From positions 441,443 through 505,442 of the forward strand of contig LNKV01000030.1 in the NCBI GenBank assembly GCA_001465935.1: DNA of 64,000 nucleotides, in the 5' to 3' direction. The notes beneath the pieces were generated by a model. That model saw nothing but the letters and a program-made list of their open reading frames with translations. It searched no databases and was not told the origin of the DNA. Position 1 is the first letter of the stretch. Every line of letters starts with the position of its first letter. This stretch comes from Clarireedia homoeocarpa (lineage: Eukaryota > Ascomycota > Leotiomycetes > Helotiales > Rutstroemiaceae). Position numbers and translations under genes: made by a program. Positions 13,511 to 23,584 of the stretch are shown here, piece by piece.

Positions 13511-15925
13511 ATTAGTTTGGCCTATGGAGAAAGGAGGAAAAGTGAATGTCACAAGAAAGGAGACTTAAAATGAAGATCTTAAAAAGGGCAACGACTTTTA
13601 TATTTTCGTCCGACTGTTCATCTACAAGCGAAAAAGGTCATCAAAGGAGGTGCGCTTGGTTCTCTCGATTGCCAGGGAGCAATTCTAAAAAAGTGGTACA
13701 CGGCTTATGTTCCAAAAGGATTTTTCGCATTGCGTTTTGCTTTCGGAGATATGATGTCTACGTCATGAATAATGATTGAAGGAATGGATATGATGGGGTG
13801 GGACACGGGTTCTGGCGTTTGGGGGTCAATATGAATGAATTAAAATGAAGTAACTTGATCTGAATTTGTTGGAGAGAAAAATAAAACAAAATGGTATACT
13901 ATGGGATGGGGAAAGCTTTGCTTCTAGGTCAGGGGTAGGGGGAGGGGGGCAAGAGTAAAGGAGACTGGTACTGAGTATCCAGCATACTGGTCGGATGGGT
14001 TGGCTTGGGACGAGGTTGGTACGGGGTTGGTACAGGGTTGGTGGTATATGCTCTGCTGGCTTCACTCCCTTCATTCGCATGAGGGGTAGCGATGGATTTC
14101 CACGTTCTCTTGCTTGTTGGAACAGAAAATTTTGGGGGGTTTTGGACTTATGATATTTATCAATCTATCAATCATCTATTCTCGATAATAGGATTTGGTT
14201 GGGTAGGGGCACAATACAATACACGCATTTACATAAGCGGCATATGACAGCGGGTATGGAAATGATGGAATATGGGGGGAAGAAGAAAAGGAAGGGGAAT
14301 TTTACGCTTTATGCTCAAAATTATTATAAATATTATATTTACAATGCTGAATGCTAAATGCAAGATTTTTATAATGTATAAGGGATAGTTTGCTAGAGTA
14401 GCTGTTTGGTTGTGATTGTAATGTGATTGTTTTGTTGGGTAGGTAAATGGGTGGGTGGATGGATGATGGTGATAGCGATCCTTTATATCTAGGAGGAAGA
14501 TCTGATCTGATTTGAGTTATACGAATGAGTAGTATAAGTTATATATATAGAGTTGAGGTATCTCGTTTGTACAGTACAGGGATGGATATATACATATATA
14601 TATGGATGGAGAGGGTGGAGAGAGCAGCGGGAATCGGTAATGTGGATAACTGATTGACTGACTGACTGACTGATTGACTGGCTGGTTGGAATGGAATGGA
14701 ATGGAAAAGGATAGAAAGCGGGCAGCGGAGTTGTGGGAAAGAGTAGTGGTGCGGCGGAGTGGTGCAGCGGAGTGGTGGATTGTATAGGGTAGAGTGGTGT
14801 GGAGTGGAGTGGAGTAGAGTAGAGTAGGATTTGAGTGAGTGGGTGGTGTGAGAAGAAAGAAAGGGATTATGTGATGGTGGTGTGGCGGTGTGGTGATGTG
14901 GTGTGGAGGGGGGAAGGGAGAAGGGAGAAGAGGATGGGAGGATGGAAAGGATAGGGTTGGGGGAGGGGGGGGTTGTTTAAAGGGGGGGAAGGGGGTGATG
15001 GTGTACGATCTTGTGTAGTGTAGTGTAGTGTAGTGTAGTGTAGTGTAGTGTAGTGTAGTGTAGTGTAGTGTAGTGTAGTGTAGTGTAGTGTGGTATAGCA
15101 TAGTGTGGTATCATAGAGAGTAGAGAGAAAGGAGAGAGGAGAGGGGATAATCAAGCAATTATACGCGGGGATGTGATATGAGTGAGAATTAGGCATGAAA
15201 GAGGAAAGGTGAGGGCCCGATGGAGATGTCGGTGGGATTAGGAAAGAGAAGAAGAGCGCAGAAGAAGAAGGCAGGAACAAGAAGTGTGTGTTTGTGTTTG
15301 TGTTTGTTGATTCACCCTCGAATCATAGTGTTGTGCCGCTACCACACACTGTGTGCGTAACGATGGGATATGATAAAGTAGACCAGGGCATTGAGTGATA
15401 AGTTGATTTGATTTGGGTGGTTTGTTTCCTAGCTAGAGGCGGGAGAAAAAAAAAGATGGATACTGATAAATATATAGATAGGCTAGCGCTCCTGTCTTGT
15501 GCTAATTGAATTGTCTCTTGAGATTCAGGACATCCCGTGTTGGCGATGCTGAAGGAATGAATCTTTGAGAGATTCTTTTGCAGTACTATTTGATATTTTA
15601 CTCCAAGTGGGATTGCTGTTTATTACGTTATATTCTACATATATCTAACACATCTCGCTATTTGATAGACCAGTATGTTCGACGACAAATTCTCTGACGA
15701 CATGAGATATCTGAACAAGATCCTTTGTGGTCCAGCAGTATCCGAAACTAGTCTTGGTGCTATTAGGTACATCTCATATGAACAAGTGATCCCTCACGAT
15801 TTAGTCTGTTCCATTCCATTCCATTCATGCTTTTTTTGCGTAGAATGGCAGACAAGCAGGTACTAGATGGGTAGCTTTTGCCGCAGGCAGAGGATGGCAG
15901 GGCAGGTAGTTCATCATGTGTGTGA
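13511..15925. other. Intergenic, simple-sequence rich, no gene seen
   Basis: This stretch holds the 3' flank of the zinc-finger gene, then strongly G/T-skewed low-complexity DNA including the TAGTG array. Apparent ORFs of up to 194 codons on the minus strand are translations of that skewed DNA (Tyr-Thr-Thr-Leu-His runs) and are not genes. Confidence 0.6.
15016..15090. repeat. TAGTG pentanucleotide array, 15 perfect copies
   Basis: Exactly 75 bases of perfect TAGTG units, followed by degenerate copies to about 15113. It lies in a longer zone of one-sided G richness (about 14.6-15.3 kb). Confidence 0.97.
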
Positions 15926-16968
15926 CTACTCTTCTACTGCTCCAAGTATTAGTGCAATAGTATGTGCATCGAGTGTTGATTGGTCGTTGGTTTGAGCTGC
16001 CTGAGGGCTACCGTCTGGCATGGTTCGCGGCATATATCGCGAACCCGGCTTGGACTTTGAATCAGTCGTCCAATCACTTGGTTCCTGCTGAATCTCCTCT
16101 CCCATGGCAGCGACTTCGGACCCGACGCAATTAGGGTCGTCGAGCCAGTTGTTATTGAATAGGTCGAGATTGGATGGCGAGGTCGTGTAGCGGTGACGTT
16201 CGAAGTTTCGATTGCTGGATGAGAAGGAGGATGAAGGTGCGCGTTTGCTGGTAGAGTGGGTGGCAGCGGGGTCAGAGATTCCTTGTGTGGCCTCTTCGTC
16301 AGATTCTGCAGACGAGCTAGGTGATTGTTCCTTGCTGTTCTGAGCATCGTAGGAATAAGAACGAGGTGTGGGTGTTGTACATCGCTTCTCGGAATCCGTA
16401 AGAAGCCTTGACGCCCCCTCGTAGCACACCTTGGCCGAGCTTCGCATCTCCGCATCCATGAGAACCATTGATCGAGACAAGAGGTTCACAAGATCCCCGT
16501 CGTCCTCATTATTGATTTTGGTGACGAGAAATTTGCATCATTCTCTTCCATATCGATTTTCTCGGGTAGGGATATTGTACGCGCATTCATAAGCGACGAG
16601 ACGGAGCGACCAGATATCCACAGCTGGCGTGTAGGAGCGCCTGTGGTTGAAGATTTTGGGTGCCATATAGACGGGCGTGCCGCAGATGGTTGTTAGGTCT
16701 TCACTTATGCGGGAGAACCGAAGTCAGCAAGTTTAATATGGAGAGGTTCGATGGACTTGACGAGGATGTTGACTGGTTTAATATCCCTGTGGACAATTGG
16801 AACAGTCTGTCCGTGGAGGTAGGCGAGGGCTGATAGACCTTGATAGAGTACAGTCATGCTTTCTTCTAAGGATAATATGCTGCATTCCAAAGTCCCAAGT
16901 GGAACATACTCAAAAACCATTAATGGTTCTGGAGAATAAACGCATCCATGCAATGCCACAATGTGATC
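15926..16968 (-). pseudogene. Broken Ser/Thr protein kinase gene
   Basis: The minus strand encodes kinase landmarks in order: VFEYVPLGTLE, HRDIKPVNIL (catalytic loop), LADFG (metal-binding), TICGTPVYMAP (activation segment) and VDIWSL. A Ser-rich tail ending GAVEE follows. It is not intact. Just after DFG, near 16715-16718, one base is missing and the frame shifts. A TGA at 16538-16540 sits where kinases of this type usually have Trp. The APE Glu is Lys. The glycine loop and catalytic Lys are absent: upstream of an apparent acceptor before 16968 I find no matching exon. Sequencing error could explain the frameshift but not all four defects. The gene ends 0.6 kb from the peptidase gene. Confidence 0.75.
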
Positions 16969-17598
16969 CTAGTTGTAATATGTCAGCGAGCGACCCCTCG
17001 CGGAGAAAGAGTCTTGTTATCATTTAAGATATTTCTTATCGTATTATATTCTATTCTGGCAATATCTCTTATGAAGGAGTTTTATATGATTGCCGTAGTA
17101 GGTTTTAACTAGTAATGCGCTTGCATTCTGTATACGATTGCAGAATTTTTCTACTTTGTAGAACTATTCATCGTGTGCATTTCATTTCATCTCCTGATGT
17201 CAGGAGTTCCCTGCTGCTAAGGTGCTCGGTCCCAGGGCGCAGACTGAAGGTGTCCGGGCCGAAGACGACTCGGCAATAGACACCGAAGCGCGTGGTGGCG
17301 AGGCGAACGGAACTGAGTCAGAGGAGGATAAGATGAGAGAAACTGAGGCAGGGTGATGCGGATGATGCGGATGACGACCCGTGCTAGACCTTTAAAGATC
17401 TTACGGTTCCTGGAGCCCACCACGTACATGTTTTAGTCATGTTTTAGTCATATCTCGTGAAGCGAATTTGTCAGCCTCGAAATTTGGCGTTTAACTATTT
17501 CTAAAGAATCTTTTATTCTTCCTAATTGAACTATTCAGTTACTGTTATCGATACTTTCAGAGTTATTGATTTATTAGCGACTTACTACTTTGATCATC
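16969..17598. other. Intergenic, AT-rich promoter side of the peptidase gene
   Basis: AT-rich DNA between the kinase relic and the M20 peptidase start. It should hold the peptidase promoter and any lost kinase 5' exon. I see no convincing coding sequence; a 70-codon minus frame at 17217-17429 has no protein character. Confidence 0.5.
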
Positions 17599-18843
17599 AT
17601 GAAGCTAATCATCCCTTATCTCTGTTCCTTGTCTTTCTCTATATACGTTACCAGTGTCTTGGGACTTGATCATTCTCAAGTGCCCCTTGCGACCACGACA
17701 CTCGATTACCTAGCCACCGATGGAATCACCAAACTACTGGAGCTACACAAGAATCTTGTCGAGATTGAGTCTGTTGTTGGTAATGAGTACCAAGTCGGCC
17801 AATATATTATCAGATATCTTTCGGCTCACAACTTCACTGTTGAGACTCAAGAGTTACCTCCTCTTGAAACCAATCCCAACAAGCCAAATGAGCCACGTCT
17901 CAACGTTTTCGCGTACAAAGGACATGTAAGGAACACACGATTATTAATTACAAGTCACATGGATACTGTAACCCCATTCGTTCCTTACCAGAGACCGGAC
18001 GAAGAGCAAATATGTGGTCGGGGAAGCAATGATGCAAAAGGTAGTATTGCATCTCAGGTCAGAGCTGTAGAGGAGCTATATTCCAGTGGAAATTTGAAGG
18101 AAGGCGACATTGGTCTACTTTATGTAGTCGGCGAGGAAGTAAACGGAGGCGGTATGAAAAAAGCAAACGACTTGTTCGCTGGCCACGCTTGGGAAGCTGC
18201 AATTTTTGGAGAACCATCAGACAACAAGCTTGTCTTGGGGCATAAGGGCGCGTTGGTTTACGGAATTAAGGCGCACGGCAAAGCAGCTCACAGTTCACGC
18301 CCAGAGCTTGGTATTAATGCTAACAGTATGCTTATCCGAGCATTGAGTGCCATTGACGCGATGGAACTACCTGGTTCGGAAAGATTCGGGAACACAACGA
18401 CGAACATTGGCGTTATGCAAGGCGGTGTGGCGATGAACATCATTCCCGCAGAAGCGTCGGCCATGGTGTTGACGAGACTAGCGGCGGGGACTCCCCAGCA
18501 AGCGATGGGCGAGATTGAGAAGGTTCTTAATGATCTTGGTGAAGAGCGTATTAGTGTCTCTTTTGGGCACCGTCTTCCCCCTGTGATATGTGATGTTGAT
18601 ATCGATGGTATGTACACACCGCTACGGAAATAGGAAACGGATGCTGATGAAATAGGTTTTGAGACTATCATCTTGACCGGAGGCACGGACATTCCATTTT
18701 TGAAGGGCGATCATAAACGATATATGTATGGCCCTGGGTCTGTATCTTCGGCACACTCTGATCATGAATGCCTCACAGTTGGGGACCTGGTCAAAGCAGT
18801 TGATGATTACAAGACAATTATACAGGATTTGCTGGCAAGGTAA
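17599..18843 (+). CDS. Secreted M20-family metallopeptidase (carboxypeptidase-like)
   Basis: Two exons, 17599-18607 and 18656-18843, give 398 residues. The intron has a GTATGT donor and a GCTGATG branch. The ATG at 17599 opens a signal peptide (about residues 1-22). M20 metal and catalytic landmarks are present: SHMDTV with His120 and Asp122, the bridging Asp145 in GRGSNDAKG, the acidic pair Glu179/Glu180 in VVGEEVNGGG, a dimerisation domain with KAAHSSRP, and the C-terminal metal His370 in SSAHSDHE, restored only by the splice. All ligands look intact, so the enzyme is probably active. M20 enzymes remove C-terminal residues or open amide bonds. It lies convergent to a UstYa gene and 1.7 kb from a KR-repeat precursor, so trimming basic residues from released peptides is a reasonable role. 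That role is inference. Confidence 0.88.
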
Positions 18844-18996
18844 AGACATGTGCCTTTCATCGGACGTTCAAAACAATATATAGTTGCAATTGCGAGTGTC
18901 TGAGCAAGCGTGTATTTCATGTTTTATATTTACTTGTAGTTCATCTGACTGCTAGCATATGTAGTATGCATGACACTCCCTATCTTATCTGGATTT

Positions 18997-19935
18997 CTAT
19001 TCCACAAATGGGTCCTTGTGACCCCATTTCTTGAAATAACTCTCCACCACAGAATAGTACTTCGAATCTTGGGGACAAAATGCGAAGCGTTCTAACTTGT
19101 GCGCTAAAGGGAAATAGTCCGTCAACCGCTTATAACAGGACTGGCGTTCCGGTTCCTGAGTCCACTTAATCATTTTGTCAAAATCTCGGCACATCATGAC
19201 CTGGCCATCCCCAATCACATTTTCTTGCAGCCGTGTCGGCATTGGGGTGTCGTTCGCCGTGCACATGATATCTTGTCGAAGTGTGTCGAGGCAGTGATGA
19301 ATATGGTGGCTTGCAATGATTGGTGGGTTGCCGCGCTCGATGTCGACCCAAGCTCTTCGCATAATTTTCTTTCAAAACCGTCAGCACCTAAGAAGAGGAG
19401 CATTGTGGGTTATACTAACGAGACAGTGTAGTTCATGGAATGACTTGAGATAATAAAGACCCTTCTCATCATCCCAAGGGAATCTACTTTCTGATATCTC
19501 AAGGTCGTGTTCCGCAGCCCAGTCATCTGATAGAGCCACTACGAGGGGGCTGATATCCAAACTCTCCCAAAGCTCGTCAGCTCGGCTTTCGTTCTTGTTT
19601 CCCCACCATTCTGTCTGAGTTTGATAGATGACAGGCTTGTCATATGGGAGACCAGCTATGGTATGTCAGCAAGGATCACTTTGTTGTGTTCATCATCAAA
19701 GCTTACAAAATCTAGAGTGACCTGCAAATCGGAGTCGCTGCAGGTTTCTGTTCTGCACAAACAAAGAAATGCTGATAATCGAGAGAGTTGCCAGGGCAAT
19801 ACACATGATGAAGAGATACCATTTGCGTATGAATGATACTTTAGAGAGCTCCATCGAAGAGTCTAACTCGTCAGAATACTGCTGAAGAAGGTTTTCCTTC
19901 GACTCAGAAGAGTCTGTGTATGAAGATGCAGACAT
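18997..19935 (-). CDS. UstYa-family (DUF3328) copper oxidase, RiPP-type modifying enzyme
   Basis: Three exons, 19935-19707, 19655-19420 and 19368-18997, give 278 residues. Introns use GTAAGC with GCTGACA and GTTAGT with GCTGACG. The reading frame closes only with these joins. The protein has an acidic cytosolic tail, one membrane helix at about residues 37-60, then a lumenal domain. Both family-defining HxxHC motifs are present: HELHC at 150-154 and HIHHC at 177-181. Motifs of this kind bind copper in UstYa, UstYb and relatives, which oxidise or cyclise ribosomal peptides in the ustiloxin, phomopsin, asperipin and victorin pathways, or other metabolites. It is divergent from the repeat-peptide precursor gene across 612 bases, which makes that peptide the obvious substrate. 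The substrate is inferred. Confidence 0.9.
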
Positions 19936-20547
19936 TTTTTCCGGTATAAGTCGAATGAAGAATGCGGTGAGAGAAAGGGTTTGTAAGAAAACGTTAAGTG
20001 ATGAGAGTCTTGGGCAGGCAGTGAAGAGAGATTTTAAACGACGGAAAAGATAGAGATAGGAGAGGCTGGGTACCGTCGTAACTCGATCACTTGAGGGGCG
20101 ATGATAACTGTGTGTCGTATGTCCTTTCCTGGTAGGAGGTTTCCGGAATGTGTGTGAAGGCATTTTGCTTCGCCGTTGACCTACAGCACTAGATGTTCAT
20201 TCAGTTGTGCCTCCGGTCCTCCGATGCATGAGAAGGCTCAGTGATAAGCTTGCATTTGCATGTATAGAGTTGGTTATTTTATTTCATCACCCCCTGAGCA
20301 GGCAGTTACGAGCTGTCTGACTCAGGGTAAGACCATAGCTGAAGCTATTTGCATGCATTCAGAGCAGGAAACTACCCACGCCCTTGAAAACTGCGGTCAC
20401 AAGTGTGAACTCTCGACAACTTAAATTACCGCAGTCTCCGAGATCTGGGTGCCTCCAAACTTCAAGCTCAACTTTTCTACGATCACTGATTTTTGTCCTT
20501 GTCGACTCGGAATCTCATCTGTCAATACTTGTCCGCAAGCTCTTAAG
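19936..20547. promoter_or_regulatory. Shared divergent promoter between UstYa gene and peptide precursor gene
   Basis: 612 bases lie between two divergent start codons. No further ORF with protein character lies here; the minus frame extending the UstYa ORF to 20163 is most likely 5' leader. A shared regulator of enzyme and substrate would act here. I could not define an operator with confidence. Confidence 0.5.
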
Positions 20548-21019
20548 ATGTATCATAGCAACAAATTCTTCATCGCTGCTGCTATCTTTGCAGCTACTGT
20601 TACGTCATTGCCCATGTCTGTTGAGCAACGAGCGATTCCTGACATTGGTAGTGAGCCTTTTATTGATCCCCTGGGGCTCAATAAAAAGTTAGTAGCTGAT
20701 ACTGCTAACCCCATTGACTCCCTGCCACGCCTTAATGACCACATCATCACAGGTGATGATAATTCTTAAATCCATTGTTGACAGTCTTCCTAACCAAATC
20801 ATTACAGATAAAAGATCTACTGGAGACACTACCAAGCGCGAAATTCATAATATTGACGAGCCAGCCGATGTTCTCGTTGCTCTCAGCAAGCGCGAAATCC
20901 ATAATATTGACGAGCCAGCCGATGTTCTCGTTGCTCTCAGCAAGCGCGAAATCCATAATATCGACGAGCCAGCCGATGTTCTCGTTGCTCTCACCAAACG
21001 CGAAGCACACGACAATTAG
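20548..21019 (+). CDS. Secreted Kex2-processed repeat-peptide precursor (candidate RiPP precursor)
   Basis: Two exons, 20548-20752 and 20808-21019, give 138 residues. The 55-base intron has donor GTGATG, branch CCTAAC and acceptor ACAG. Exon 1 encodes a signal peptide (about 1-20; FFIAAAIFAATVTS) and a leader to residue 68. Exon 2 encodes DKR, a short spacer ending TTKR, then three tandem 18-residue units EIHNIDEPADVLVALSKR at 80-97, 98-115 and 116-133 (unit 3 has Thr for Ser), and a tail EAHDN. Each unit ends in Lys-Arg, the Kex2/KexB site, so three identical or near-identical 16-residue peptides should be released in the Golgi. This is the architecture of dikaritin RiPP precursors such as UstA, and of alpha-pheromone precursors. 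The core lacks the Trp/Cys-type pheromone sequence, and a UstYa gene is the direct neighbour, so a RiPP is favoured. Confidence 0.85.
20840..21001 (+). repeat. Three 54-base tandem repeats encoding the core peptides
   Basis: Units are 20840-20893, 20894-20947 and 20948-21001. Units 1 and 2 differ at one base (synonymous ATT/ATC). Units 2 and 3 differ at three bases, one changing Ser to Thr. Near-identity implies recent duplication or gene conversion plus constraint on the peptide. Confidence 0.97.
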
Positions 21020-21583
21020 TTTATAGCCACATCATGTACCATATCGACGCCGGTGGAGCCAGAGGTGTATACTTAGGTTACAGTCTTTCAATATAACTGT
21101 TATAAATCGGATAAAAAATGCAATTTCTCATTGATATATACAGAGACCTGGTAACAGTGATGGGAGTAGTATATGGCTGTATTGTGGTGATTGGTTTTAC
21201 GGGCATATTAATTACGTACGTACGTAAAATCGTTATTACCACCTATCTTCGTGTGTATTTGCCGAACTGGGTAATATTGAGGATATACTGAAACACTGGA
21301 ATGCTCGATGGAATGGTGCTAGAGTTACCCGATTAGGCTAGTAGCCCTTACCTGTTAGCCCTTTACAGTGCCAGTGCCAGTGCCAGTGGCTAGCAGGCTA
21401 CCCTTCTCTGGCTTCAAAATTACCTGATTAGGAAGATCGGACTCCTATGAATGTACCACATTCCAGTATTTCAGTATATTACCAATATTAGTGGTATTTC
21501 AACTGAAACTATATGTTGCTGGTGGTATAGAATCTAATGATTATGGCAATAGTATATCCTCAAGAATTTAATACGTCTCACTA

Positions 21584-21656
21584 TCCCCTTGACTGCCATA
21601 CGCGACTTCCCCACCTTATTTTTGGTGAGGTCGCGAGTAGTTGGCAGTCAAGGGGA
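21584..21656. mobile_element. Small foldback (MITE-like) element
   Basis: A 73-base near-palindrome whose arms (about 21584-21615 and 21624-21656) pair over most of their length, with ends TCCCCTTGACTGCCA and its complement, flanked on both sides by TA. TA flanks are typical Tc1/mariner-type target duplications. A related end, TCCCCTTGGTTGCCA, occurs at about 21855 bases' distance further on, at 29853, inside a larger element. Confidence 0.6.
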
Positions 21657-21668
21657 TAGCGGGGCGTA

Positions 21669-21796
21669 CTTGGTGGTCAGGATACTGTAAATTTGAACCA
21701 ATAATACAGCACAGATAATATTTTATATAATAACCGATTAACGCCGCAATATAACGTGGAGTGACATGGATACATTCATTTATCCTGACCACCAAG
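21669..21796. mobile_element. Short non-autonomous transposon (MITE), 128 bp
   Basis: Terminal inverted repeats begin CTTGGTGGTCAGGATA and are flanked by TA on both sides. The left half (AAATTTGAACCAATAATA to CCGATTAACGCCG) matches the left end of the larger element at 29732-30401. The right end (GATACATT.ATTTATCC) matches that element's right end. It is therefore an internally deleted derivative of that family. It sits between the precursor gene and the rhodopsin-domain gene. Confidence 0.82.
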
Positions 21797-22080
21797 TACT
21801 CATGGTTGGCAGTGCGCCAGAGGCGTAGCGATAGGCATCCATATCAATATTCATTGATTGGCACACAAGGTAGAACTATGCGGTCTGAACACTCCGACTC
21901 AATACGAAAGAGAAGGATCCCCGATATCAATTCATGCTCGCCCTGGTCGCATTACAGCAATACAGAGTGTTTCCTTTTCTGATCCCGGAGGGCTAGGTAT
22001 GCATACTGGATATAACGAACTGAAATTTTCTTCGTACATTCGGGACATCATTCCAATTTTTTGATCATCATTCTACAATC

Positions 22081-23584
22081 ATGGCTCATGATAATGACCC
22101 AAACTTTTTGCTCGCTGAAGCCACGATACTGCCTGTTCTATGTATTGTGGTCATAACTTTGCGCTTTTATGCCCGACGTACGCAGAAAGCAAAAATTGGG
22201 CCTGATGACTGGCTTGCACTAGTGGGAGCAGTAAGTAGAAGAACAAGAGAAGAGTGCCCCCTACTGACCAATTCCTTTAGCTGTGTACTATTATTCTAGG
22301 AGTTCTTCTAATCATTGGTAAGATAAATTTCACTCCGCGGCATTGTAGACCTTAAATCTAACTTGCAACCTAGGCGTAAAGAAAAAAGCATATGGCTATC
22401 CAACTATCAATGAATATCAAGGATTATGGGCCGACAAGGCAAGTGACATCGACATCAACGATATGAAATGTATCGTTCACTAATAATTGAGGACATCACA
22501 TAGCTCGAATATCCGTTCCTGTGGACTCAAATCAGCGCTATTGGGTGCATTAAGCTTAGCTTTGTCTTCTTCTACCGTCGTATATTCGTCGTGAGCTCCA
22601 AGAGAAACGCCTTTAGTATCGCAACCATTGTCGTGATTGTTATCGTTTCACTTTGGACTGTATCTTTTGTGTTTGCCCATATCTTCGAGTGTGGCACACG
22701 TTTCTGGGCACTTTGGAACTTCAAAAATACGAGGCTCTACTGCGATAAAACATTGAAGATGGAAAATGGACTGGCCATATCGGATTTCATCACCGATGTC
22801 ATCGTCTTTATGATGCCGGTGCCTATGGTGATACGAACCTCCCTTGCGGTCGGTGTTATAGCTGCTAACAAAGTGTTAGGTTATGCGACTGCATATGAAC
22901 TCAACACGTAAACTGGCTGTTTTGGCAATCTTCGCCTTTGGAGTGGTGTAAGTCTTAGCTTGACTGCTTATGATTAACATATGTCGATATGGCATCTAAC
23001 GGTGCCACCCAGTGCCCTTGCATCTTCACTCGTCAGAATGATACTCTTCATCCATCTCACCAAATGTTTGTCATGATAATCCATATGAAATCATTTGCCG
23101 ATTACTGACAAGACATATAGTGGCAGCAGGCACCAAGGTAGACAACAACCGTAAGTCTTCTTAAAATGAATATAACCCCATGCTAACTTTGTAAGTGATC
23201 ATTAGTCGAGGTCTATACTGGGGTTTGATGGAGGCAGGTTTGGCTACAATTGGTTGTTGCTTGCCTACCTTACATGCCCTACTCATCAAATCTTCAATTG
23301 AGTCAATTGTTCGCAGCATTCGAAGTGTCGTCTCATTACAATCTATGAACTCACATACAAGCAAAAGCACGAAGCGCTTCAAAGAGTTGATAGGCGAAAC
23401 TCCTGATGGTAATGATGCCGAATCTATTGCCGCCCGCAGCCCAATAGTTCTTAACCCAGCGAACCCAACGAAGGTGGAAAGTGTCGTCATGGGGAATATT
23501 TCTAAAAAGTCCAGCGAGAACTATATTGCAGAAAATGAAATATGGGTCAACAGCAGGCTTGAGCAGGTTCATAATGCTGTCTAG
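22081..23584 (+). CDS. Rhodopsin-domain seven-helix membrane protein (fungal SAT5/PTH11-like family)
   Basis: Eight exons: 22081-22230, 22281-22317, 22374-22438, 22504-22827, 22880-22947, 23013-23065, 23121-23150 and 23196-23584, giving 371 residues. The frame closes across all joins. Intron 3 (22439-22503) uses a GC donor, GCAAGT. The protein has about seven hydrophobic helices, the family's RFYARR...GPDDWL segment after helix 1, a Cys-containing loop (FECGTRFWALW), IPM-like PVPM before helix 6, and a charged C-terminal tail from about residue 280. This family is common in fungal metabolite clusters and its molecular role is mostly unknown. It follows the precursor gene in the same direction, with two small transposon remnants between them. 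The final intron acceptor (ending 23195) was chosen because the alternative four to nine bases on breaks the frame. Confidence 0.78.

Noticed and set aside
14517..15280. Long minus-strand frames (194 and 137 codons)
   Set aside because: They translate the TAGTG array and skewed flanks into Tyr-Thr-Thr-Leu-His repeats and lack any domain.
20747..21010. Minus frame with repeated ESNENIGWLV units
   Set aside because: Antisense shadow of the peptide repeats; the plus strand has signal peptide, splice signals and Kex2 sites.
20548..21019. Alpha-type mating pheromone precursor
   Set aside because: The architecture fits, but the repeats lack the short Trp/Cys-containing pheromone core usual in these fungi and a UstYa gene is adjacent.
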